From positions 1-40,312 of the forward strand of contig CAMJGD010000024.1 of the NCBI GenBank assembly GCA_946405135.1: DNA of 40,312 nt. The letters run 5' to 3'. The notes beneath the pieces were generated by a model. That model was not told the origin of the DNA. It did not search any database and was given only the letters and a program-made list of their open reading frames with translations. Shown here piece by piece: positions 8,109-15,475 of this stretch (the first letter of the stretch is position 1; every line of letters begins with the position of its first letter). A program made the translations under genes and the position numbers. Source of the stretch: an uncultured Clostridiaceae bacterium. Its GTDB lineage: Bacteria > Bacillota > Clostridia > Clostridiales > Clostridiaceae.

Positions 8109-8786
8109 TTGAAGCAGGTACCAGAAATAAAAGGAACTCTAAGAAGTCATATGATTGAACTGCCCACAGTAATAAGAAATGCTAGCGGAATAAAAATATT
8201 TGGCAAAAGACTTAAATCTTTTCTTTTTAGTACTGATGTGGCGGTTATAAGGAATACTAATGCAGATGCTGTTATAGCAGTTTATCCTTTTACACCTCAA
8301 CCTGTAATCACTCAGGCTCTGCTTCTTGCAGCAGATGTGCCTGTTTTTTGCGGGGTTGGCGGGGGTATAACCACAGGAAAGAGAGTAGTAAACCTTGCAT
8401 TAGATGCTGAATTTAAAGGGGCTATGGGAGTAGTAGTTAATAATCCTACACCTAATGAAGTTATAAGACAAATGAGAGATACTATAGATATACCTGTTAT
8501 AGTTACGGTGGTATCTGAGTATGAAGACATAAAGAGCAGAATAGATGCAGGAGCTACTATACTTAATGTTTCAGGAGCAAAAAATACAGCTAATATAGTA
8601 AGAAGGATAAGACAGGAATTCCCTGAATTCCCTATTATAGCTACAGGCGGACCTACAGAAGAAACCATAAGTGAAACTATTGAAGCTGGAGCTAATGCTA
8701 TAACTTATACTCCACCTTCTGCAGCAGATATATTAAATGGACTTATGAATAATTATAGAGTAAAATTTAAAACTGATAATGAATGA
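8109..8786 (+). CDS. TIM-barrel fold protein of unknown function (annotated 'hydrolase' in relatives)
   Basis: This 225-aa protein starts at TTG 8109, with GGAGGTG six bases upstream. The sequence shows repeated beta-strand/alpha-helix units ending in glycine-rich loops: CGVGGGITTG near residue 79, IVTVVSE near 132, TILNVSGAKN near 151 and the C-terminal phosphate-binding pattern IIATGGPTEETI near 177 with AGANAITYTPPS. This is the arrangement of phosphate-binding TIM barrels such as ThiG/TrpC-like enzymes. I cannot name a reaction. It is followed by a strong hairpin and then a Cys-rich small gene. Confidence 0.75.
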   Translation: MKQVPEIKGTLRSHMIELPTVIRNASGIKIFGKRLKSFLFSTDVAVIRNTNADAVIAVYPFTPQPVITQALLLAADVPVFCGVGGGITTGKRVVNLALDAEFKGAMGVVVNNPTPNEVIRQMRDTIDIPVIVTVVSEYEDIKSRIDAGATILNVSGAKNTANIVRRIRQEFPEFPIIATGGPTEETISETIEAGANAITYTPPSAADILNGLMNNYRVKFKTDNE

Positions 8787-8793
8787 ATCTTAT

Positions 8794-8831
8794 AGCATAA
8801 GCTTGATAAATGGGATTTATAAGCTTATGCT
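8794..8831 (+). terminator. Hairpin terminator after TIM-barrel gene
   Basis: AGCATAAGCTT (8794-8804) pairs perfectly with AAGCTTATGCT (8821-8831), with a further inner ATAAA/TTTAT stem and a TGGGA loop. The downstream run is only moderately T-rich, so read-through into the next small gene is possible. Confidence 0.65.
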
Positions 8832-8863
8832 TTGTTTATGATTTTTACTAAAGGAGGATACAA

Positions 8864-9028
8864 ATGGCCGTAGGAGGAGATAATTGCAAGTTCTGCCCGG
8901 AACTTAAAGATAATAATTGTGATGGAAAGGATGAGAACTGTTTATGCAGAAGATGTCCTAGAAGTTTAGGCAAGTGCTTAATTACAAAATACTGTTCTGA
9001 AACAGAATCAGTTCTTATATCAGATTAA
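8864..9028 (+). CDS. Cys-rich small protein, 54 aa
   Basis: This short ORF has an excellent ribosome binding site (AAAGGAGG, seven bases before ATG 8864) and normal clostridial codon use. The product has eight cysteines in 54 residues (C8, C11, C19, C26, C28, C31, C38, C44), including CKFCP, CLCRRCP and a KYC near the end, so it probably binds Zn or Fe-S. No signal peptide. Function unknown. It sits between the TIM-barrel hairpin and the M32 carboxypeptidase. Confidence 0.75.
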   Translation: MAVGGDNCKFCPELKDNNCDGKDENCLCRRCPRSLGKCLITKYCSETESVLISD

Positions 9029-9087
9029 AAGGATTTTTTAATATTATAGAGAATAGTTACATTTATAAATGGCGAGGGGGTTATAAA

Positions 9088-10596
9088 ATGAAACTAGAAT
9101 CTGAAAAAAAGCTTGAAGAATTCAAAGAATATATGAGAAAATTAGAATATCTAAACAGTGCTATCGGAGTCATATATTGGGACATGAGAGTAGGAATTCC
9201 TAAGAAGGCTACAGCTCAAAGAGGAGAGGTAATTGGATATTTATCTGGGGAAGCATATAGATTGCAGACTTCAGATGAAATGAAAGAATATATTGATTAT
9301 TTCTCCACTATAGAAGGCCTTGATGATGTTACAAAATCTATGGTTTTGAATGCAAAAAAGGATTATGATCAAACTAAAAAGATACCTGAGCATAGATATA
9401 AAGAATATGTAATTTTAAAATCAAATTCAGAAGTAGCTTGGGAAGAAGCAAAAGAAAAATCTGATTTCAATATATTTAAGCCTTATTTAGAAAAAGTGGT
9501 AGATTTTTCAAGAGAATTTATAGAATATTGGGGATATGAAAACAATAAGTACGATACATTGCTTGATTTTTATGAGCCAGGTATAACTGTAGAAAAGTTA
9601 GATGTGGTTTTTGGAGAATTGAGAGATGCCATAGTTGAATTACTAGGCAAAATAAAAGAAAGCGGTGTTTGTATAAAGGATGACTTTTTCAAAAAGGATT
9701 TTTCTAAAGAATCTCAGGAAGAGTTCAGCTTATATGTTTTAAATAAAATGGGATATGACTTTGATGCGGGAAGGCTAGATGAAAGTGTACATCCATTTAC
9801 TATAAATTTTGGAAATAAAGACGTTAGAATCACTACAAAATATATTCCAAACGAGTTTAGAAGTGCTCTATTTAGCTGTATACATGAAGGAGGACACGCA
9901 TTGTATGAACAAGACATTCCTGATGAATTACAGGGAACAGGTCTTGCGGCAGGTGCTTCTATGGGTATACATGAATCTCAGTCAAGATTTTATGAAAATA
10001 TCATAGGCAGAAGTAAAGCGTTTTGGACATATTTTTACCCTGAAGCTAAAAATAGATTTCCTCAATTTAAAGATGTAGACTTTGATGAATTTTATAAAGG
10101 CATGAATGCGGTAGAGCCATCTCTTATAAGAACTGAAGCTGATGAGCTTACCTACAGCTTACATGTAATAATAAGATATGAAATAGAAAAAGCTCTTATA
10201 AACGGAGAAATAGAAGTTAAGGATTTACCACAAATATGGAATAAAAAATATAAAGAATATCTTGGAGTAGAACCACAAAACGATGCAGAGGGAGTGCTTC
10301 AAGATATGCATTGGTCTGATGGAAGCTTTGGATATTTTCCAAGTTATGCTTTAGGAAATTTATATGGAGCTCAGTTCCTTCACAAAATGGAGCAGGATAT
10401 ACCTAATATGTATGATGACATAAAGCAGGGTAATCTGGATGGAGTTCATCAGTGGTTAAAAGATAACATCCACAAATATGGAGCTGTATATAAACCAGCA
10501 GAGCTTTTGAAGATGGTTACTAAAGAAGAATTGTCTGCTAAATATTTTATAGATTATTTAAATAAAAAATATTATGAAATATATAACTTAAAATAA
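9088..10596 (+). CDS. M32 family metallocarboxypeptidase
   Basis: This 502-aa protein has the usual length for M32 (Taq/Pfu-type) carboxypeptidases. These cytoplasmic, mostly helical metalloenzymes remove C-terminal residues from peptides. The zinc motif HEGGH is at 266-270, the downstream ligand/catalytic motif HESQSR starts at H295, and the family DxRxT motif is D245-V-R247-I-T249. A GAGGGGG site precedes ATG 9088. It stands alone, closed by its own terminator, and is likely a peptide-recycling enzyme. Confidence 0.93.
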   Translation: MKLESEKKLEEFKEYMRKLEYLNSAIGVIYWDMRVGIPKKATAQRGEVIGYLSGEAYRLQTSDEMKEYIDYFSTIEGLDDVTKSMVLNAKKDYDQTKKIPEHRYKEYVILKSNSEVAWEEAKEKSDFNIFKPYLEKVVDFSREFIEYWGYENNKYDTLLDFYEPGITVEKLDVVFGELRDAIVELLGKIKESGVCIKDDFFKKDFSKESQEEFSLYVLNKMGYDFDAGRLDESVHPFTINFGNKDVRITTKYIPNEFRSALFSCIHEGGHALYEQDIPDELQGTGLAAGASMGIHESQSRFYENIIGRSKAFWTYFYPEAKNRFPQFKDVDFDEFYKGMNAVEPSLIRTEADELTYSLHVIIRYEIEKALINGEIEVKDLPQIWNKKYKEYLGVEPQNDAEGVLQDMHWSDGSFGYFPSYALGNLYGAQFLHKMEQDIPNMYDDIKQGNLDGVHQWLKDNIHKYGAVYKPAELLKMVTKEELSAKYFIDYLNKKYYEIYNLK

Positions 10597-10605
10597 GTTA
10601 GTTTT

Positions 10606-10654
10606 AAGGCCTGTTCTATACAAAGGGATAGTTGTGTAGAGCAGGCCTTTATTT
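10606..10654 (+). terminator. Rho-independent terminator after M32 gene
   Basis: AAGGCCTGTTCTATACA pairs with TGTGTAGAGCAGGCCTT (10633-10649) with small wobbles, followed by ATTTATTTTT. Confidence 0.85.
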
Positions 10655-10781
10655 ATTTTTACTGCATTATCCTTTAATTTAAAAAATTAAAATTCTTTAA
10701 AAGACAAATTTATTTAATACATATATAAAAATAAACTTGGTTAGACTATAATGTATCAGCAACCTTAAGGAGTGTTTACAG

Positions 10782-10970
10782 ATGTATAAAGATGAGATAA
10801 AAAGTATTATCGGTGAGAATTGCCACGGATATGATCCTAAATATGAACTTTCTATGATGAGTGCAGGAGGATATTTATCTCCTAGCTGCGATAATTGTTC
10901 CAATTTTGTAAAAGGTACCTGCAAAAAAAACTTATTTGATAATATGAAAAACATGATAAATATAAACTAA
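10782..10970 (+). CDS. Four-Cys small protein, 62 aa (paralogue 1)
   Basis: AAGGAGTG lies seven bases before ATG 10782. The 62-residue product has C14-x-GY, then SCDNC-x7-C and the motif KKNLFDNM. The same pattern recurs in the next gene: C-x-GY, a GG then S-x-SC-x-NC, and C-x-x-NLFD. The CxxC plus distant Cys pairing suggests a small zinc knuckle. No secretion signal. I know of no function. The pair is probably co-transcribed. Confidence 0.7.
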   Translation: MYKDEIKSIIGENCHGYDPKYELSMMSAGGYLSPSCDNCSNFVKGTCKKNLFDNMKNMININ

Positions 10971-11003
10971 TTAAAGTTAATGTATAGAAGGGAGGGTATG
11001 GAT

Positions 11004-11192
11004 ATGGCAAATATTCAGCAGATGATGCATGTAGCAAACAGCTGTCCAGGATATAGTTCTACCCATAGTGATATTCAATCAAATATAGGAGGAACTCATA
11101 GTAAGAGCTGTGCTAATTGCAATCATTGGCAAAATGATAAATGCAACATTAATCTATTTGATCAAGTTTTGACAGGATTAGACCAAACATAA
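11004..11192 (+). CDS. Four-Cys small protein, 62 aa (paralogue 2)
   Basis: This is a second copy of the same small-protein family: NSCPGYS, then KSCANCNHW, DKCNINLFDQV. I choose ATG 11004 (MANIQQMM) because GGAGGG at 10991-10996 is seven bases away; in-frame ATGs at 10980 and 10998 are too far or too close. The spacing of all four Cys and the NLFD motif match the upstream paralogue although most other residues differ, so the duplication is old and the fold is selected. A hairpin terminator follows at 11221. Confidence 0.72.
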   Translation: MANIQQMMHVANSCPGYSSTHSDIQSNIGGTHSKSCANCNHWQNDKCNINLFDQVLTGLDQT

Positions 11193-11220
11193 CAAAAAGA
11201 AAGATTTACTTTAAGTACAA

Positions 11221-11262
11221 GAAATTACTTATGCAAAAAAATGCATAATGTGATTTCTTTTT
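11221..11262 (+). terminator. Terminator after the four-Cys gene pair
   Basis: GAAATTACTTATGCA pairs with TGCATAATGTGATTTC across an A-rich loop with one bulge, followed by TTTTT. Confidence 0.75.
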
Positions 11263-11424
11263 GCTTTGTATAAATAAAAATTCATATAAAAATTTGATAT
11301 AGAAGAAATAAATATGATAGAGTGATTATATGTTTACAACACTATTTTAATAAGCATAATCCTTTTGAACATAATAAAACTTATTTAATCTAAAGCACAA
11401 AAAAATTAAAGTATTATGCAGGAA

Positions 11425-11444
11425 TTTTGTGATAATTCACAAAA
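11425..11444. promoter_or_regulatory. Perfect palindrome upstream of serine operon (operator candidate)
   Basis: TTTTGTGA (11425-11432) and TCACAAAA (11437-11444) form an 8+4+8 perfect inverted repeat 130 bases before the aminotransferase gene. The TGTGA-N4-TCACA core is shorter-spaced than a CRP site and differs from the Rex consensus (TTGTTAA-N4-TTAACAA). The regulator is not assigned. Confidence 0.4.
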
Positions 11445-11546
11445 ATATCTATATAATTACTTTTTAAAATATTGTGAAGTTAAGAGTTAAATGATAGAAT
11501 AAGAATGGTGATGAGACTTCAAATTAGAGAAGTTAATGAATTAAAA

Positions 11547-11559
11547 ATGGCATTGCCAT
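11547..11559. promoter_or_regulatory. ATGGCA-T-TGCCAT palindrome at the ribosome binding site
   Basis: This is a perfect 6-1-6 palindrome five bases before the GGAGGG of the aminotransferase gene. A protein bound here, or the small hairpin itself, could limit translation or transcription. Inference only. Confidence 0.35.
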
Positions 11560-11577
11560 ATTTTGGAGGGTTGTTTG

Positions 11578-12651
11578 ATGCACAAAAAATTATTTATACC
11601 GGGACCGGTAGAAGTAAGACCTGATGTTCTAGCTAAAATGTCAGAACCTATGATAGGTCATAGGAGTAAGGATGCTTCAGCACTTCAGAGAAGGATTAGC
11701 GATAACATGAGAAAGCTTTTCTACACTGAAAGTGAAATATTGCTTTCAACAAGTTCAGGCAGTGGACTTATGGAAGGGGCTATACGTTCATGTACAGCTA
11801 AAAAAGCTGCTGTATTTTCAGTAGGAGCTTTTGGTAACAGATGGTATGATATGGCTAAATTCAACAATGTACCAGCAGATTTGTATGAGGTTGAATGGGG
11901 AACTGCTACCACTGCAGAGAGCATTGACAAAGTTCTTTCTACTGGAGAATATGATTTAATAACTGTAACTCATAATGAAACTTCCACAGGCATAATGAAT
12001 CCTGTAGAGGAAATAGCAGAAGTTATGAAAAAGTATCCTGAAGTAGTATATTGTATGGATACTGTAAGTTCAGCAGGCGGTACTAAAATTGAAGTAGACA
12101 AATTAGGAGTAGACATATGTATAACATCCACTCAAAAAGCTATAGGGCTTCCTCCGGGAATGGCAATATGCACTTTTTCTGAAAAAGCCTTAGAAAGAGC
12201 TAAAAAGGTTCCTTTTAGAGGATTGTACTTAGATTTATTGTCTCTTTATGAATATATTCAAAAGAAAGACTATCAATATCCATCAACACCTTCATTATCT
12301 CACATGTTTGCTCTTGATTATCAGCTAGATAGAATAGTAAATGAAGAGGGATTAGAAAATAGATTTGAAAGGCATAAGAAAATGGCCGAAGTTGTAAGAG
12401 CTTGGGCAAGAGAACATTTTGAAATTTTCCCTGATGAAAGATATTTATCAAATACATTGACTAATATAAAAAATACAAGAAATATTGATGTAGCTGCTTT
12501 AAATAAACAGCTAGGAGAAAGAGGATTCCAGATTTCTAATGGATATGGAAAACTTAAAGATAAGACTTTCAGAATAGCACATATGGCAGATTGCCAGATG
12601 AAAGATATAGAAGAGTTATTAAGTGCTATAGATGAAATACTTGGATTCTAG
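11578..12651 (+). CDS. Class V aminotransferase, alanine-glyoxylate/serine-pyruvate type (probable phosphoserine transaminase role)
   Basis: This is a 357-aa PLP-dependent aminotransferase. The N-terminus LFIPGPVEVRPDVL is typical of the alanine-glyoxylate/serine-pyruvate group. The PLP lysine is K187 in STQKAIGLPPG, D161 in CMDTVSS is the cofactor-ring aspartate, and HNETSTG is at 132-138. ATG 11578 is seven bases after GGAGGG. It lies about 100 bases upstream of serA. I recall the same pair in other clostridia, where this protein is thought to replace SerC in making phosphoserine from 3-phosphohydroxypyruvate. That role is inferred from context. Confidence 0.85.
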   Translation: MHKKLFIPGPVEVRPDVLAKMSEPMIGHRSKDASALQRRISDNMRKLFYTESEILLSTSSGSGLMEGAIRSCTAKKAAVFSVGAFGNRWYDMAKFNNVPADLYEVEWGTATTAESIDKVLSTGEYDLITVTHNETSTGIMNPVEEIAEVMKKYPEVVYCMDTVSSAGGTKIEVDKLGVDICITSTQKAIGLPPGMAICTFSEKALERAKKVPFRGLYLDLLSLYEYIQKKDYQYPSTPSLSHMFALDYQLDRIVNEEGLENRFERHKKMAEVVRAWAREHFEIFPDERYLSNTLTNIKNTRNIDVAALNKQLGERGFQISNGYGKLKDKTFRIAHMADCQMKDIEELLSAIDEILGF

Positions 12652-12752
12652 GATAGTATTAATAGGTTAAATAGAGAAATTGATTCTCAGGTGGGGGAAC
12701 TTTGGGAACTTTATAAATTTCCATCCCTAAACAAATTGTAGGGGGTTATTTT

Positions 12753-13664
12753 ATGTATAAAGTATTGATTGCTGACGGTATGGAAAGCAGTGCTGTAGAA
12801 AGTTTAAAGTCTTTAGGCTTTGAAGTGGTAGAGCAGCATTTTGAGCCTGAGGTTTTAGGTGAAGAATTAAAAAATTATGATGTGCTTGTAGTTAGATCTG
12901 CTACGAAAGTAAGACAACCTATAATTGATAAGGCAGCAGAGTCAGGAAGATTAAAACTTATAATAAGAGGCGGCGTAGGAGTAGATAATATAGATGTAGC
13001 CTATGCTGAAGAAAAAGGCATAAAAGTAACTAATACTCCTAATGCTAGCAGCATATCTGTAGCAGAGCTTGCATTAGCTCATATGTTTTCAGTTTCCAGA
13101 TTCGTAAATATTTCTAATGTTACCATGCGCCAAGGGAAATGGGAAAAGAAAAAGTATGAAGGCATGGAATTGTACGAAAAAACCTTAGGACTTATAGGCT
13201 TCGGAAGAATAGCTAAAGAATTAGCTAAAAGAGCGGAAGCACTTGGAATGAAAGTCTTATATACCAATAGAAGGGGAAAAATTGACGGATTTGACCAATA
13301 TGAATATTGTGAGCTTAAGGATTTGCTAAAAAAATCTGATTTTATATCTTTACATGTACCTTTTGATAAAACAAAGGGAGCTTTAATAGGTAAAGAAGAA
13401 TTTAGTATGATGAAAGATGGGGTTTATTTAATTAACTGCGCTAGGGGTGGCGTGGTTGATGAGGCAGCACTTCTTGAAGCTTTAAATAGTGGTAAGGTAG
13501 CTGGAGCGGGTATAGACGTATATGCAGAAGAACCAACAAAAAATGTGGAGTTAGTAAATTATCCTAAAGTATCTGTTACACCACATATAGGAGGTTCAAC
13601 TATAGAAGCTCAAACAAGAATAGGAGAAGAAATTGTAAATATAATAAAAGAGTTTTTTAAGTAG
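12753..13664 (+). CDS. serA: D-3-phosphoglycerate dehydrogenase, short form
   Basis: This 303-aa D-2-hydroxyacid dehydrogenase oxidises 3-phosphoglycerate to 3-phosphohydroxypyruvate with NAD+, the first step of serine synthesis. The catalytic triad is R231 (NCARGG), E260 and H278 (PHIGGST). The Rossmann G-x-x-G-x-G starts at G146. The early RGGVGVDNID near residue 72 is the 3-PG-type substrate loop. The C-terminal ACT domain of long SerA is absent, so serine feedback through ACT is not expected. The site is AGGGGG before ATG 12753. Middle gene of the serine operon. Confidence 0.9.
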   Translation: MYKVLIADGMESSAVESLKSLGFEVVEQHFEPEVLGEELKNYDVLVVRSATKVRQPIIDKAAESGRLKLIIRGGVGVDNIDVAYAEEKGIKVTNTPNASSISVAELALAHMFSVSRFVNISNVTMRQGKWEKKKYEGMELYEKTLGLIGFGRIAKELAKRAEALGMKVLYTNRRGKIDGFDQYEYCELKDLLKKSDFISLHVPFDKTKGALIGKEEFSMMKDGVYLINCARGGVVDEAALLEALNSGKVAGAGIDVYAEEPTKNVELVNYPKVSVTPHIGGSTIEAQTRIGEEIVNIIKEFFK

Positions 13665-13764
13665 AATCTATGACTAATATAAATAAGGCAATATTTATTT
13701 GAATTAGTCAAATTTAATTGGGGAGTAAAATAGTAATATAGTATACAAGGGGGCATAGAATATA

Positions 13765-15009
13765 ATGGCAGTTGTAAAAGCATTTAAAGCAGTGAGACCC
13801 AAAAAAGAATTAGCAAGTAATGTGGCTGCTCTTCCATATGACGTAATGAACAGTGATGAAGCAAGAGAAATGGTAAATAATAATCCATACTCATTTTTAC
13901 ATGTGGATAAGGCAGAAATAGATTTAGATCCTTCTGTAAATATATATGATAAAAAGGTCTATGAAAAAGCAAAAGAAAATTTATATAATATGATAAAGGA
14001 TGAGGTGCTTATTCAAGAACAAGAGGAATGCTTGTATATTTACAGACAAATAATGAATGGGAGAGTTCAAACTGGTTTGGTAGCATGTACTTCCATAGAC
14101 GACTATATAAATGATGTGATAAAGAAGCATGAACATACTAGGGCCGATAAGGAGCAGGACAGGATAAATCATGTAGATTATTGTGATGCAAATACAGGTC
14201 CTATATTTCTTACCTATAGAAACAAAGATGAAATAACAGAGATTATTGATAAATGGACGAAAAAAGAACCAGTTTATGTTTTTACTTCAGAAGATGGAAT
14301 ATCCCATATAGTATGGGTCATAAACTGTAAAGACACCATAAATAAATTATGTTCTTTATTTCAGGATGTAGATTACCTTTATATTGCTGATGGACACCAT
14401 AGAGCCGCATCTGCAGTAAAGGTAGCACTAATGAGAAGAAGTGAGAATCCTGAATATGATGGAAAAGAAGAATTTAACTATTTTCTATCAGTAATATTTC
14501 CTGATAAAGATCTTTATATTATGGACTATAACAGGGTGGTTAAAGATTTAAACGGTCTTTCTACTGAAAAATATATGCTTAAGGTATCGGAAAAATTTGA
14601 AATAAGCTTATATGAAGGTGAAGGACAATATAAGCCTAGCAGTAAGCATACCTACGGAATGTATTTAGATGGTAAATGGTATTGTCTTAAGGCAAAGGAA
14701 GGGACTTATAATGCCAAAGACCCTGTAGATAGATTAGATGTTTCTATCCTTCAAAATAATCTCTTAGATCCTATTTTAGGGATAAAAGATCCTAGGACAG
14801 ATAAAAGAATAGACTTCGTTGGAGGTATAAGAGGACTAAAGGAACTTGAGAAAAGAGTAGAGAATGGAATGAAAGTTGCCTTTTCCATGTATGCAACTAC
14901 TATAGAAGATCTTATGGATATAGCAGATGCAAAGAAGGTAATGCCTCCTAAATCTACATGGTTTGAGCCAAAACTTAGAAGTGGACTATTTATTCACAAG
15001 CTAAAATAG
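13765..15009 (+). CDS. DUF1015 family protein, third gene of the serine operon
   Basis: This 414-aa soluble protein has AAGGGGG upstream. Conserved blocks seen are RPKKELASNVAALPYDV near the N-terminus, KKHEHTRADKEQDR at 120-133 and ADGHHRAASA at 208-217. The DGHHR motif resembles the phosphate-handling G-x-H-R motif of ParB/sulfiredoxin-like folds; an archaeal ParB-like protein is known to be an ADP-dependent serine kinase. Since the operon has SerA and an aminotransferase but no SerB phosphatase, DUF1015 is a candidate for the phosphoserine step. The family assignment is firm; the enzymatic role is my inference. Confidence 0.85.
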   Translation: MAVVKAFKAVRPKKELASNVAALPYDVMNSDEAREMVNNNPYSFLHVDKAEIDLDPSVNIYDKKVYEKAKENLYNMIKDEVLIQEQEECLYIYRQIMNGRVQTGLVACTSIDDYINDVIKKHEHTRADKEQDRINHVDYCDANTGPIFLTYRNKDEITEIIDKWTKKEPVYVFTSEDGISHIVWVINCKDTINKLCSLFQDVDYLYIADGHHRAASAVKVALMRRSENPEYDGKEEFNYFLSVIFPDKDLYIMDYNRVVKDLNGLSTEKYMLKVSEKFEISLYEGEGQYKPSSKHTYGMYLDGKWYCLKAKEGTYNAKDPVDRLDVSILQNNLLDPILGIKDPRTDKRIDFVGGIRGLKELEKRVENGMKVAFSMYATTIEDLMDIADAKKVMPPKSTWFEPKLRSGLFIHKLK

Positions 15010-15065
15010 ATGTCCACAACAAAAAAGATTAATCAGAGATAAAAAGGCTTTTATAAAAGGGGTAT

Positions 15066-15112
15066 AAAAAGGGAGCAGGTTTGGATTACTATCCATAGCT
15101 ACTCCCTTTTTG
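15066..15112 (+). terminator. Terminator 1 after serine operon
   Basis: AAAAAGGGAG pairs with CTCCCTTTTT with an inner GGAT/ATCC helix and a T-run on the 3' side. Confidence 0.85.
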
Positions 15113-15121
15113 TATTACGAA

Positions 15122-15174
15122 TGGAGCTTAGCATTAGCTGTTTTAAACTCTAATACCACAGCTCCTTTTTATTT
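15122..15174 (+). terminator. Possible second terminator
   Basis: GGAGCT (from 15123) pairs with AGCTCC before TTTTTATTTAT, with a long, weakly paired loop. It would act as a back-up in tandem with the preceding terminator. Confidence 0.5.
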
Positions 15175-15204
15175 ATATAAAAGTAGAGGAATTTAAAACC
15201 ATAG

Positions 15205-15270
15205 TAAAAACAAAGCTTAAAACATGCAAAAACAAATAAAAACAAATAAAAAACAAGTAAAAAACAAAAT
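15205..15270. promoter_or_regulatory. Helically phased A-tract/CAAA repeat array, candidate DeoR operator 1
   Basis: An A4-6-C-AA(A/G) unit recurs with its C at 15211, 15223, 15233, 15243, 15254 and 15265, i.e. every 10-12 bases. All copies therefore face the same side of the helix. The array ends ten bases before the -35 box. A related array precedes the second operon next to a DeoR-family gene, so I infer a shared repressor site. Confidence 0.5.
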
Positions 15271-15274
15271 AATA

Positions 15275-15303
15275 TTGAAAAATCTAAAAATATATGATAA
15301 TAT
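15275..15303 (+). promoter_or_regulatory. Sigma-A-type promoter of the ABC importer/mtnKA operon
   Basis: TTGAAA (15275-15280), 17-bp spacer, TAATAT (15298-15303). It lies directly downstream of the repeat array and about 165 bases before the first full-size gene, leaving a long leader. Confidence 0.6.
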
Positions 15304-15359
15304 ATACTTAAAAATTTGGTTTTTTAACTAGAATGTTTTTGTTTTATTTTTTCAGCTAG

Positions 15360-15374
15360 ATGTAAACGTTATTA
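15360..15374 (+). promoter_or_regulatory. Candidate cre site (CcpA) in the leader
   Basis: ATGTAAACGTTATTA fits the cre consensus WTGNAANCGNWNNCW except for a T at the late C position. It lies about 60 bases after the promoter, a position where CcpA acts as a roadblock. This suggests carbon catabolite repression of the importer operon. Confidence 0.5.
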
Positions 15375-15391
15375 CAGAGGTTGGAGGTGAG

Positions 15392-15475
15392 TTGGATATT
15401 TTGATGGAAATAAGTCAGCTAAGTGTTACAAGAATATCAAAACAATTTTTTATAAGGGGGACTACAAATGAATAA
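15392..15475 (+). CDS. Possible 27-aa leader peptide overlapping the solute-binding protein start
   Basis: A TTG at 15392 with a good GGAGGTGAG site opens a 27-codon frame. It ends at TAA 15473-15475, overlapping the first eight bases of the next gene in a different frame. The peptide reads MDILMEISQLSVTRISKQ then FFIRGTTNE; its middle resembles the start of sugar-ABC ATPases, so it may instead be a remnant. Overlap of stop and start would allow translational coupling. Confidence 0.35.
   Translation: MDILMEISQLSVTRISKQFFIRGTTNE

Noticed and set aside
11425-11444. Rex (NADH-sensing) operator
   Set aside because: Half-site is TTGTGA, not TTGTTAA, and the total length is shorter than the 18-bp Rex site; kept only as an unassigned palindrome.
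14990-14999. Single TTATTCACA DnaA-like box
   Set aside because: One isolated match inside a coding sequence in AT-rich DNA is expected by chance.
15205-15270. CRISPR array or simple microsatellite
   Set aside because: Units are only about 10 bp with no distinct spacers and no cas genes. The C positions are phased at helical repeat next to a promoter, so an operator is a better reading.
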